Source of the DNA: Aliterella atlantica CENA595
Lineage (GTDB): Bacteria; Cyanobacteriota; Cyanobacteriia; Cyanobacteriales; Chroococcidiopsidaceae
Direction: 5' to 3'
NCBI RefSeq assembly: GCF_000952155.1
Contig: NZ_JYON01000035.1
Span: 1 to 54,525 of the forward strand
DNA length: 54,525 bases
The number at the start of each line of letters is the position of its first letter. Positions within the stretch are counted from its first letter, which is position 1. Shown in pieces: positions 24,516 to 32,138 of this stretch. The notes under the pieces are model-generated. The model was not told where the DNA came from. It made no database searches and saw nothing but the letters and a program-made list of their open reading frames with translations. Made by a program: the position numbers and the translations under genes.

Positions 24516-25229
24516 TTATTGATTTTTGGGCATATCGAACTCGTTGTTTAAGCGCATTGCTACTTGTGTAAATAAAGCCGCTAACGTCGAGCGATCTGTT
24601 TTGTCGCTGCGTAGTTCTTGTACTTCGCGTTCAATTACTGCAAGTATAGATTCATACTTCTGGCGTATATCTTCGTCCAAATTTTTGGACTGATCGAGAA
24701 TTTGCTGCCGTAGTTCGCGCTGTTTTTGGCTAGTTTGCTCGTCTAGCTGTCCGATTTTTTTCTCTAAAGATTTGGTTGCATCTTTCAATTCTTGAGCAAT
24801 TTCTTTAGTTGTGTCATCTCTATGAACCTGCTCTGCTTTCAATCCCTCATTTAATGCTTCCACTTCTTGCATTATGTATGTCTCTAGGGAATCTAAGCGT
24901 TTTTTGATATCTTCTCGGAGGTTGCTACATTCTTTAATCAAACGGTCTTCTAGACGGTTAAATCTTTTTTCATAATCGCGCATTTGTCCGCCAAATAAGA
25001 TATCGCGGACTTTATCCAAATTTCCCCCACCTGATAAATCTGCTCCAGCAAGTTGAGAACTGTTTAAACCTTGGAGTAAGTTTGCTTTTGATGGTTCTAC
25101 AGAGATGTAGCTAACGCGCTCTTCTTCTGGATTATTCATGATTTTAACTTTCTTTTCAATTGGTACTTGGTCGTTATTTTGTTGTTCTACCACCACATAA
25201 GTGATGTATTCATCTTCCGAGTTATTCAT
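24516..25229 (-). CDS. Coiled-coil protein, first gene of the small-GTPase operon
   Basis: 237 residues, no TM segment or signal peptide. The N-terminus has two similar short blocks (MNNSEDEYITYVVVEQ and MNNPEEERVSYISVEP). A stretch GNLDKVRDILFGGQMRDYEK (about residues 68-87) looks like a conserved docking motif and is followed by a long, highly charged coiled coil (~90-215) and a short FTQVAMRLNNEF end. The family is one I have seen only in cyanobacteria and has no assigned function. Position at the head of the operon suggests a scaffold or effector for the GTPase/OmpA proteins. Confidence 0.85.
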   Translation of the reverse strand: MNNSEDEYITYVVVEQQNNDQVPIEKKVKIMNNPEEERVSYISVEPSKANLLQGLNSSQLAGADLSGGGNLDKVRDILFGGQMRDYEKRFNRLEDRLIKECSNLREDIKKRLDSLETYIMQEVEALNEGLKAEQVHRDDTTKEIAQELKDATKSLEKKIGQLDEQTSQKQRELRQQILDQSKNLDEDIRQKYESILAVIEREVQELRSDKTDRSTLAALFTQVAMRLNNEFDMPKNQ

Positions 25230-25360
25230 GTTCTTATGTCTCTATTAAAGATTCTTACTTTTATCTTTAACCTTTTTATTTTCTGCTCGTAATGTATTAT
25301 TACCGATAGTTTCCATAATAATTTTCTATTCTAGAGTTGCTCAAAAAGGTATAAATACGT

Positions 25361-25384
25361 TGTCAACTAGAATAGCCTATTCTA
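25361..25384 (-). promoter_or_regulatory. Candidate operator: TAGAATAG palindrome beside a TTGACA hexamer
   Basis: TAGAATAG, one centre base and CTATTCTA form a perfect 8-bp inverted repeat (25368-25384). Directly next to it, on the minus strand, is a consensus -35 hexamer TTGACA (25361-25366) pointing to the coiled-coil/OmpA/GTPase operon. I could not find a matching -10 at 17 nt, so the promoter assignment is weak. Confidence 0.35.
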
Positions 25385-25572
25385 ATTGTTTAGTTGTATT
25401 TTGCTAAAGCAAAAAACCTATATAAATATGACAAAAATTAGTAACAATAAATTAAGTTTCTACATATAATTTCTACTCGCTCTCTGAGTAAATTACGCAA
25501 TTGAATTAAAAAAACGTATCAATAATTACTTATCGTTTTAATTCGTAAGTAATTGGCATCGCATAAATATAA

Positions 25573-25599
25573 GCGTGGCAAACAATATATTTACCACGC
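25573..25599 (-). terminator. Hairpin downstream of the carotenoid oxygenase gene
   Basis: Ten-base arms GCGTGGCAAA / TTTACCACGC with one mismatch and a short AT-rich loop, 43 nt after the carotenoid oxygenase stop codon. The T run on the minus strand is short and interrupted, so it is a modest terminator. Confidence 0.55.
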
Positions 25600-25641
25600 A
25601 TCAGTATTATTACTAGATATTTACTTTTTCAGGCTACAGCT

Positions 25642-27141
25642 TCAGCTTTGGGGAGCAAAAGATATCGGGGCAAAACTGCCATGCAAGCTATAGGGGATAT
25701 GGTGTTTGAGGTGCAAACGAGCGATCGCGCCTTGGTTCAAATCGCGGGCATCTAAGATGACAACATCCGAGCGATGGCGATCGGAATCATAAACTACAGT
25801 CAATAACCAGCCATCATCCTCAGATTCACCACCAGGACGGGCGACAAAAACTGGTTCTGACACATAGCCGCGCGGTGCAGCAGTCCAAAGTTGCCGTTCC
25901 TGAGATTCTAGATCGATTTTCAAAATTGCTTGCAAAGGCGCGTTACCCGTTGCACCATCAGCCGCAGCCATATATAGATGACGATAAGGACGACCGACTT
26001 TTTCGGCATGAACGCTAGGAAACTCGCAGCAACGGCTCTCGATTAACTCCCGCGTTACTGTTTGCGCGGCTAAGTTAAGGTGAAAGCGCCACAATTGTCC
26101 AGGCTTAAGAGCATCAAAATCAACTTGGCGAAAATCGCTATTTGCTTCTACTTCAGGGAACGATTCGTAACAAATCGAATCTACGCAAATTTCCTCCCCT
26201 TGCTCGAAAGCATTGGCATGATGGAAGACAAAACCAGAATGAGTTTCGAGTATTTGCACCTGTTTACCAGCATGACGGGGAATGACAATAATCCGTGTCG
26301 GTTGGTTGGGTTGAAACTTAATGCATTCGCCTGCACCGCGCAAACCTAAGACAAAAGGTATGGGGTTAAAAGCGATCGGGTTTTGGAAGAATATGCAGTA
26401 ATTAGGCGTGATGGCAAAGTCATGAATGAAGCAAAAACCAGGGACGCTATGAGCGTGTTTTCTAATTACTTCTCCAGCTGGATTTAGCTCGAAAATAGTG
26501 ATAGTTGAGGATAGTCCAGGCTTAATTGAGAAGTTGACTAAGCAAGGAGCGCCGTTGTCTTGGTTGCAGCTATGGTCGAAGCGAGGATGGGCGGCGAAGG
26601 CTTCTTTGTCTGCTAGCACTCCATTTAAGGAGTCTTTGCCTAATGTTTCTAAAGTGTGGGGGTCGAGGCGATGGGGATCGGCGGCTTCCCAGAGGGCTAG
26701 TAGCTTGTCGCCCCAGTAGATAACGTTGGTATTGGCGATATTTTTGAGGCGCAGGTCAAAAGCGTTTGCTAGCCAGCCACCAGGTTTTTGCGTGCCAAAT
26801 ACGCCGCGATAAAGGATTTTTCCGGCTTTTTGTTCTTCTAGAAATGCTTGGGTGCGGATGAAGCGATTGCGAAAGTAGGCTTTACCGTTGTTAAATGCGA
26901 TCGCACTTATCATTCCGTCGCCGTCGAAGGGATGGTGAATGCGGTGTCCTTTGATGTCTAGTAAGCCTGGTCCGTTGCGAAATAATGTGCCGACAAGTTC
27001 GGGGGGTATTTGCCCTTCGATGTTATCGATCCAGTATTCTTCTTCTTGTTGTACTGATTCGTAGCCTTTTTGCCAGTCTTGGCGATCGTAGGATTTGGGG
27101 GGGACGGTAGATGCTCTTTCTTGGAGTTGGATGCTTTGCAT
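25642..27141 (-). CDS. Carotenoid cleavage oxygenase (RPE65/ACO family)
   Basis: Non-haem iron dioxygenase of 499 residues that cleaves carotenoids or apocarotenoids at a double bond, making aldehydes such as retinal-type products. The family's iron-ligand histidine regions are visible: HPRFDHS, CFIHDFAITPNY, FVFHHANAFE and a C-terminal PYSLHGSFAP. The N-terminal IPPELVGTLFRNGPG and HPFDGDGMI are also typical. Substrate (full-length carotenoid or apocarotenal) cannot be told from sequence by eye. It is followed by a hairpin and lies 121 nt from the folate/biopterin transporter gene upstream. Confidence 0.93.
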   Translation of the reverse strand: MQSIQLQERASTVPPKSYDRQDWQKGYESVQQEEEYWIDNIEGQIPPELVGTLFRNGPGLLDIKGHRIHHPFDGDGMISAIAFNNGKAYFRNRFIRTQAFLEEQKAGKILYRGVFGTQKPGGWLANAFDLRLKNIANTNVIYWGDKLLALWEAADPHRLDPHTLETLGKDSLNGVLADKEAFAAHPRFDHSCNQDNGAPCLVNFSIKPGLSSTITIFELNPAGEVIRKHAHSVPGFCFIHDFAITPNYCIFFQNPIAFNPIPFVLGLRGAGECIKFQPNQPTRIIVIPRHAGKQVQILETHSGFVFHHANAFEQGEEICVDSICYESFPEVEANSDFRQVDFDALKPGQLWRFHLNLAAQTVTRELIESRCCEFPSVHAEKVGRPYRHLYMAAADGATGNAPLQAILKIDLESQERQLWTAAPRGYVSEPVFVARPGGESEDDGWLLTVVYDSDRHRSDVVILDARDLNQGAIARLHLKHHIPYSLHGSFAPISFAPQS

Positions 27142-27262
27142 TGGTGGAACGGATTTTTAGGTGGATGTTATACGAACTGCGTTATCGCAGCGAAGCCGTT
27201 AGACGCGATCGCAGAGTGTAGCGAAGCGTTTTAGTGCGTGAGGAGTTAGAAGAGTATAGAGG

Positions 27263-28687
27263 TTAGTCTGCTGGTTCTTTGGCTGGTTCTGGAATTAGGG
27301 TTGCGGGTACTAGGTTAGGCATCCATTGAGGTGCTGTTTCTTGGGGTTGGGATGCTTTTGGTTCTTCTTTGGCTGGTAGCCAGTTGAGGAAGGGTAGGGG
27401 TAGTAAGGTGGATAAGTTGGCGATTACTACTAGGAGCCAGAGGTTGCTAAAGTTGTTCTGGGTTATTCCTAGTAAGTGCATTAATGCTGCTCCTAGTTGG
27501 TAGGACAATATTGAGGCTAGGTTAGAGACGGACATTAATACTGCAAATAATGTTGCTTCCACTCCTGGAGGACATAGTCTTGCTGCTAGGACTAAAACTG
27601 GCATATAGGCGATTTGTCCCATAACTGTGAGAACTAAGCTGTCTCCAAGGCTAAACCAGCGATCGTCTATGCCTAATGCTCTGTTGGTGTGGGTGACAAG
27701 TAGTAGCATCGTCATGCCTAAGACTGCTGATAGTACGGTACTCCAACCGAAAATAACTCGGAAGGATACTGTTTTGAGGAAGCGTTGGAATATCCATACT
27801 CCTACTAATGAAGCAATACTTGTGACTAGGCGCACTCTACCTAAAAACTCTGGCTGAAATCCTAGTTCGTTGGTGGTAAAGAAGAAGAATGCTGCGTCTG
27901 CTGTTGGCGTGGCTTGCCAAATGAAGACGAAGGCTGCTGGTAGCCAGATCGATTTTTGCGTTATGGCTTGACGTAATTGCTTTAGTTGATCTTTGACTGT
28001 TAACCAGTTGTTACTTAATGCCGATTTGGAGTCGTCAAGTTTGCTGACTGGTAATTCAGAAATGTACCAGGCTACTACTGAGACGATTAAGGGGAAGGAT
28101 GCTGTGATCCAAAAAACTGTATGGGTGCTGAAATGCTGCAGGAGTAAGCCGCTAAAGTAGGCTGTGATTAATCCTCCGACTGATGACGCGCCCCAACATA
28201 GCGATTGCAATGAACCTGCTTCTGCTTGCGATTCTGCTCTTGCTCTTTCTACTACCAAGGAGTCAACTATGACATCGCTGATAGCGACGGAAAGCGACCC
28301 TAGTGCGATCGCGCAAGTAGCTCCCCATGCTGTATGTACGACTGTCGCTAAAGTTATCCAGGAAGTTGCGCCAAGTATTCCTGACAAGATTAAGTAAGGT
28401 CGCCGCCGATAGCCAAATATAGGCAATCCATCGGATATAAAGCCAAAAACTGGTTTGATAATCCAAGGTAAGGCAACTATCCCAAATAATGCAGATACGT
28501 CCGCAGGACTTAAGCCCAACTCGTCTTTGAGGAAGAAGCTTACGGCTAGCCGCGCTAATCCCAAAATACCTTGAACAAAATATACAGTAAGAATTGCGAT
28601 TAACTCGGTGCTTGGTTCTTGACCGAAGAAAATTTTTTCTTTTACTGAGTCTTTGACCTTGGACAAGCCAGAGGAGGATATCAGCAT
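27263..28687 (-). CDS. Folate/biopterin transporter (FBT family)
   Basis: 474 residues, about 12 hydrophobic segments, of the major-facilitator-related FBT family known from Synechocystis Slr0642 and plant chloroplast folate carriers. Recognisable blocks are VYFVQGILGLARLAVSFFLKDELGLSP, the PWIIKPVFGFISDGLPIFGYRRRPYL loop and SDVIVDSLVVERAR. Expected to move folates or pterins across the cytoplasmic membrane. The C-terminal ~40 residues are Pro/Glu-rich and probably disordered. Minus strand, upstream of the carotenoid oxygenase gene. Confidence 0.92.
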   Translation of the reverse strand: MLISSSGLSKVKDSVKEKIFFGQEPSTELIAILTVYFVQGILGLARLAVSFFLKDELGLSPADVSALFGIVALPWIIKPVFGFISDGLPIFGYRRRPYLILSGILGATSWITLATVVHTAWGATCAIALGSLSVAISDVIVDSLVVERARAESQAEAGSLQSLCWGASSVGGLITAYFSGLLLQHFSTHTVFWITASFPLIVSVVAWYISELPVSKLDDSKSALSNNWLTVKDQLKQLRQAITQKSIWLPAAFVFIWQATPTADAAFFFFTTNELGFQPEFLGRVRLVTSIASLVGVWIFQRFLKTVSFRVIFGWSTVLSAVLGMTMLLLVTHTNRALGIDDRWFSLGDSLVLTVMGQIAYMPVLVLAARLCPPGVEATLFAVLMSVSNLASILSYQLGAALMHLLGITQNNFSNLWLLVVIANLSTLLPLPFLNWLPAKEEPKASQPQETAPQWMPNLVPATLIPEPAKEPAD

Positions 28688-28784
28688 CGATTAACAAATT
28701 TTAACAATAATTGACTTTTATATCATATCCAACCCTGCTAAAAACGACTGCCAAAAGAGCGATATCTGTTGTAGAGTTTGCGTT

Positions 28785-29342
28785 TTACACTATTTTTAGC
28801 CAATTAAATACTTGGGCAGTGGTAAGGTTGAGCGGAATATCGTTAGGTACGGGGAGACGATCGCGATCGCGGCACAATACGGGCGACTGGTTAGGTCGAA
28901 AAACTAAAATAGAGCGATCGCCTGGATCTATCAACCAGCCAAGCTTACGACCATGCTGGAGGCAGTGAAGAATGTTTCCGATAACGCGGTTTGAGCTTTG
29001 TTCTGGCGATAAAATCTCAATAGTCCAGTCGGGAGCAATTCTTACATCATCTATTGGCTCGCCATTTTCATCAAATTCAATATTTCGCCACAATAAAATC
29101 GCAACATCAGGAACAATTGAACGTCCGCCAAAGGTACAACGCAACTCTGGAAGAGCATAAGCAATCTTTGCTTTCGCCGTTACATCGTTAACTGCATTAC
29201 AAACTTGTAGTTGTAACAAGCTATGTTTGCTTTTGGGCATAGGTTTTTGTAAAATCTGACCTTCGATATATTCGCTAGCAGGTTTGGTTTCTGGTAGCTG
29301 CAAAAATTCCTCAAGCGTAAGGGATTGAGTTGTCGTATTCAT
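28785..29342 (-). CDS. Uma2-family (DUF820) nuclease-fold protein
   Basis: 185 residues of the Uma2/DUF820 family, greatly expanded in cyanobacteria and having a PD-(D/E)XK nuclease-like fold. Typical parts are the start LTLEEFLQLPETKPASEYIEG, the central VPDVAIL with the catalytic Asp, APDWTIEILSPEQSS with the Glu, and the end GWLIDPGDRSILVFRP. The usual following Lys is not obvious. Biological role of the family is unclear; a mobile or conflict-related function is often guessed. Confidence 0.9.
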   Translation of the reverse strand: MNTTTQSLTLEEFLQLPETKPASEYIEGQILQKPMPKSKHSLLQLQVCNAVNDVTAKAKIAYALPELRCTFGGRSIVPDVAILLWRNIEFDENGEPIDDVRIAPDWTIEILSPEQSSNRVIGNILHCLQHGRKLGWLIDPGDRSILVFRPNQSPVLCRDRDRLPVPNDIPLNLTTAQVFNWLKIV

Positions 29343-29397
29343 AGCGGTTTGGTGGGAAGTTGCTTGCTTTTAGCCTTAACTTACAATCGCTTGACGG

Positions 29398-30033
29398 TTA
29401 TAAAACACCTTTAGAGCTAGGAATTGCGCCATTACGGCGGGGATCGATTTCTGTTGCCATGCGGAGGCTACGAGCAAAGGCTTTAAATGTTGCTTCAATA
29501 ATATGATGCGAGTTGATCCCATCTAGTTGACGAATATGCAAGGTCATTTGACTGTGGTTGACTATTGCCACAAAAAACTCGCGCACTAATTGGGTATCGT
29601 AAGTTCCTACTCTTTGCGTCGGAATTTGCAAGCCGTAGCTGAGGTGAGGTCGTCCGGAAAAGTCTAAGCAAACTTGAATTAAAGCTTCATCTAAAGGTGC
29701 GAGAAAGTTGCCAAAACGAACAATACCTTGGCGATCGCCCAAAGCCTTCCCTAAAGCTTGCCCTAGTGTAATGCCAACGTCTTCATTGGTATGGTGATCG
29801 TCTATTTCTAGGTCGCCTGTCGCTTGCACTTCTAAGTCAATTAGTCCATGAGAAGCGATTTGGTGCAACATATGGTCTAGAAAAGGAATGCCTGTTGCCG
29901 CCTGGCATTTGCCCGTACCATCTACATTGACGCTAACTTCGATATCGGTTTCTTTGGTTGTCCGGTGGATAGTAGCAGTGCGTGTAGGAATGCTGGCTAA
30001 GGATGATAGGATTTGGCGATCGCTTGTTTGCAT
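29398..30033 (-). CDS. hisB: Imidazoleglycerol-phosphate dehydratase
   Basis: Manganese-dependent dehydratase of histidine synthesis, converting IGP to imidazole-acetol phosphate. 211 residues, single-function form without the phosphatase domain. The two metal-binding signatures are clear: FLDHMLHQIASHG and DDHHTNEDVG in the first half, with the mirrored HSQMTLHIRQLDGINSHHIIEA in the second. It lies 141 nt after fabI in the same direction, separated by a palindromic repeat, so co-transcription is possible but not certain. Confidence 0.97.
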   Translation of the reverse strand: MQTSDRQILSSLASIPTRTATIHRTTKETDIEVSVNVDGTGKCQAATGIPFLDHMLHQIASHGLIDLEVQATGDLEIDDHHTNEDVGITLGQALGKALGDRQGIVRFGNFLAPLDEALIQVCLDFSGRPHLSYGLQIPTQRVGTYDTQLVREFFVAIVNHSQMTLHIRQLDGINSHHIIEATFKAFARSLRMATEIDPRRNGAIPSSKGVL

Positions 30034-30086
30034 GAAATTAATTTAAAAATATCTGCTATTCAATTTTGCCACCTTTGACGGGAATT

Positions 30087-30113
30087 TAGAGACGTAGCAT
30101 TGCTACGTCTCTA
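30087..30113. repeat. Dispersed palindrome GAGACGTAGCA..TGCTACGTCTC
   Basis: Perfect inverted repeat TAGAGACGTAGCA / TGCTACGTCTCTA in the fabI-hisB gap. Same family as 19120-19150; it would form a strong hairpin in the mRNA. Confidence 0.88.
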
Positions 30114-30144
30114 CACCACGCGATCGCCTCATAATTGAAATCTG

Positions 30145-30171
30145 CAATTACGAATTACGAATTACGAATTA
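30145..30171. repeat. AATTACG tandem repeat
   Basis: Three to four AATTACG units next to the fabI stop codon. The same unit recurs at 34632-34660. Confidence 0.75.
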
Positions 30172-30174
30172 TCT

Positions 30175-30951
30175 TCACATTCCCATAATTTCGTAACCTG
30201 CATCTACATACAGAATTTGTCCTGTAATCCCACTAGCTAAATCGCTACACAAAAAGGCAGCAGCATTGCCTACTTCTAACTGCGTTACTGTCCGGCGTAA
30301 GGGAGCAATTTCTTCCACATGATGAATCATATCTAAAATGCCACCAACTGCGGAGGATGCTAATGTCCGAATGGGACCTGCAGAAATGGCGTTAACGCGA
30401 ATATTTTGCCCGCCCATTTCTGACGCTAAATAACGGACGCTCATTTCCAAACCTGCTTTAGCAATGCCCATAACGTTGTAATTTGGTACTACGCGATCGC
30501 CTCCCAAATAAGTCAGAGTCACAATACTACCGCCATCTCTCATTAACGGTTTAGCTGCGCCGCTTAACTGGACTAACGAATAGGTACTAATTTCTAAAGC
30601 TTGGTTAAAACCAGGGCGTGAGGTGCTGCTGAAGTCGCCGCTGAGGTCGTCTTTGTTAGCAAAAGCAAGGCAATGAATGAGAATATCTAACTTGCCCCAT
30701 TTATCCTTAATCGTGTCAAAAGTAGCTTGAATTTGCTCGTCGTTTTGCACGTTACAAGGTACAAATAAGCTGGGATTAAGGGGTTCTACAAGTTCTGCTA
30801 CCTTCTTTTCCATCTTGCCGCGATCGTCTGGTAGATAGGTAATACCTAAATTAGCTCCAGCTTTGTGCAACTGCTGGGCAATACCCCAAGCGATCGAGCG
30901 ATTGTTGGCAATACCAGTAACAAGGGCGTTTTTTCCAGTTAAATCTAGCAT
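30175..30951 (-). CDS. fabI: Enoyl-ACP reductase (NADH)
   Basis: Last step of each fatty-acid elongation cycle. 258 residues of the short-chain dehydrogenase fold with the FabI-type cofactor segment ALVTGIANNRSIAWGIA and the catalytic Tyr and Lys spaced YNVMGIAK (Y-x6-K). The upstream TLTYLGG and downstream SAGPIRTLAS regions are typical of FabI. Normal length. It precedes hisB on the same strand. Confidence 0.97.
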   Translation of the reverse strand: MLDLTGKNALVTGIANNRSIAWGIAQQLHKAGANLGITYLPDDRGKMEKKVAELVEPLNPSLFVPCNVQNDEQIQATFDTIKDKWGKLDILIHCLAFANKDDLSGDFSSTSRPGFNQALEISTYSLVQLSGAAKPLMRDGGSIVTLTYLGGDRVVPNYNVMGIAKAGLEMSVRYLASEMGGQNIRVNAISAGPIRTLASSAVGGILDMIHHVEEIAPLRRTVTQLEVGNAAAFLCSDLASGITGQILYVDAGYEIMGM

Positions 30952-31048
30952 AACGAGATAATGGGGCGAGGGGAGCTTTAACAGTTATCAGTTATGCAGT
31001 TATCAGCAGCTACTAGGCAAGGTAGGGTTCTAATGTTTTACTCTCACT

Positions 31049-31079
31049 TGGTCACTGGTCACTGGTCACTGGTCACTGT
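31049..31079 (-). repeat. GTCACTG heptamer tandem repeat
   Basis: Four head-to-tail GTCACTG units (the reverse complement of CAGTGAC) in the gap between fabI and ntcA. Confidence 0.9.
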
Positions 31080-31201
31080 ATTTAGGAGCATACTTGAAGT
31101 TGTACATATTCTCAGCCCCTTGTATTTATCTCTTACTTGTGCTGGGTAAACTTTAAATAACTAAATTTTTGGCAGAAATCCGATCGTCATTTAAAATTTA
31201 T

Positions 31202-31215
31202 GTAGCTGACGATAC
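31202..31215 (+). promoter_or_regulatory. NtcA-binding site GTA-N8-TAC upstream of ntcA
   Basis: GTAGCTGACGATAC is a perfect match to the NtcA consensus GTA-N8-TAC. It lies 94 nt before the ntcA start codon, consistent with the known autoregulation of ntcA by its own product with 2-oxoglutarate. No TAN3T -10 element is found at the usual ~22 nt downstream, so the exact promoter type is unclear. Confidence 0.7.
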
Positions 31216-31228
31216 AAAAAAACAAGTT

Positions 31229-31270
31229 AAAGTCAGATTTAGTGATGTAAAGTACAAATCTGCTGACTTT
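31229..31270 (+). promoter_or_regulatory. Imperfect inverted repeat in the ntcA leader/promoter region
   Basis: AAAGTCAGATTT (31229-31240) pairs with AAATCTGCTGACTTT (31256-31270); the arms are identical apart from a 3-nt bulge in the right arm. It lies between the NtcA box and the start codon. It may be a leader hairpin or a second operator. Confidence 0.5.
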
Positions 31271-31308
31271 TCTTTATAAGCTGTGGGACATCCGTTGGGG
31301 GAAAAAAT

Positions 31309-31980
31309 ATGGTCGTGATGCAAGATAGACCTTTAGCGACGGTTTTCCGTCAAATAGGAGCAGGTTCGTTTCCCCCAGTAGTTGAAGTGTTTGAACGGGG
31401 CAAAACGATATTTTTTCCTGGCGATCCAGCAGAACGAGTTTATTTTCTGCTTAAAGGCGCTGTCAAACTGTCTAGAGTTTACGAAGCTGGTGAAGAAATA
31501 ACCGTAGCACTGCTAAGAGAAAACAGCGTTTTTGGGGTGCTGTCGCTGCTTACAGGGCAAAGGTCTGATAGATTCTATCATGCAGTAGCTTTTACGCCTG
31601 TAGAGTTGCTGTCAGCCCCAATAGAGCAAGTAGAGCAAGCCCTAAAAGATAACCCAGAATTGTCGATGTTAATGCTTAAAGGATTGTCATCGCGGATTTT
31701 GCAAACAGAAATGATGATTGAAACTTTAGCGCACCGCGATATGGGTTCGAGACTTGTAAGTTTTCTGTTAATTTTGTGCCGGGATTTTGGCGTACCCAGC
31801 ACTGACGGCATCACTATCGATCTCAAACTATCCCATCAAGCGATCGCCGAAGCAATAGGATCTACCCGCGTAACTGTAACTCGCTTATTAGGCGACTTAC
31901 GCCAAGAAAAAATGATTTCAATTCACAAGAAAAAAATCACACTCCATAACCCAGTAGCTTTAAGTCAGCAATTTACTTAA
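31309..31980 (+). CDS. ntcA: Global nitrogen regulator NtcA
   Basis: CRP/FNR-family activator that senses nitrogen status through 2-oxoglutarate and switches on nitrogen-assimilation genes. The 223 residues are almost invariant with other cyanobacterial NtcA proteins: effector domain with ERGKTIFFPGDPAERVYFLL and GAVKLSRVYEAGEEITVALL, dimer helix, and C-terminal HTH LSHQAIAEAIGSTRVTVTRLL. The ATG at 31309 follows GGGGGA. An NtcA site lies upstream at 31202-31215. PipX would act as co-activator, but its gene is not in this window. Confidence 0.98.
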   Translation: MVVMQDRPLATVFRQIGAGSFPPVVEVFERGKTIFFPGDPAERVYFLLKGAVKLSRVYEAGEEITVALLRENSVFGVLSLLTGQRSDRFYHAVAFTPVELLSAPIEQVEQALKDNPELSMLMLKGLSSRILQTEMMIETLAHRDMGSRLVSFLLILCRDFGVPSTDGITIDLKLSHQAIAEAIGSTRVTVTRLLGDLRQEKMISIHKKKITLHNPVALSQQFT

Positions 31981-32014
31981 GACAAGGAGACAAGGGGACA
32001 AGGAGACAAGGAGG
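31981..32014. repeat. GACAAGG heptamer tandem repeat
   Basis: About four imperfect GACAAGGA/GACAAGGG units directly after the ntcA stop codon. Followed at 32040-32070 by a pyrimidine-rich CCCCTGCT run on the same strand. Confidence 0.75.
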
Positions 32015-32138
32015 ATAGTATGTAATTTTTTCTTATCTTCCCCTGCTCCCCCTGCTCCCCTGCTTTCCCATAAAGGAAACTACCAAAACCTATGCCATTG
32101 CAGTAGGCTGTATCTGAGTGGGTAGTGAGACGGTGTAG

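Larger units (their letters stand above)
25230..25641. other. 412-nt AT-rich intergenic region
   Basis: Holds the 5' leader and presumed promoter of the small-GTPase operon (minus strand, 25230-25400), an inverted repeat at 25368-25384 and a terminator-like hairpin at 25573-25599. No ORF or RNA gene could be supported. Confidence 0.5.

Noticed and set aside
28263..28697. 144-codon minus-strand ORF overlapping the folate transporter
   Set aside because: Other-frame shadow of a clear FBT gene.
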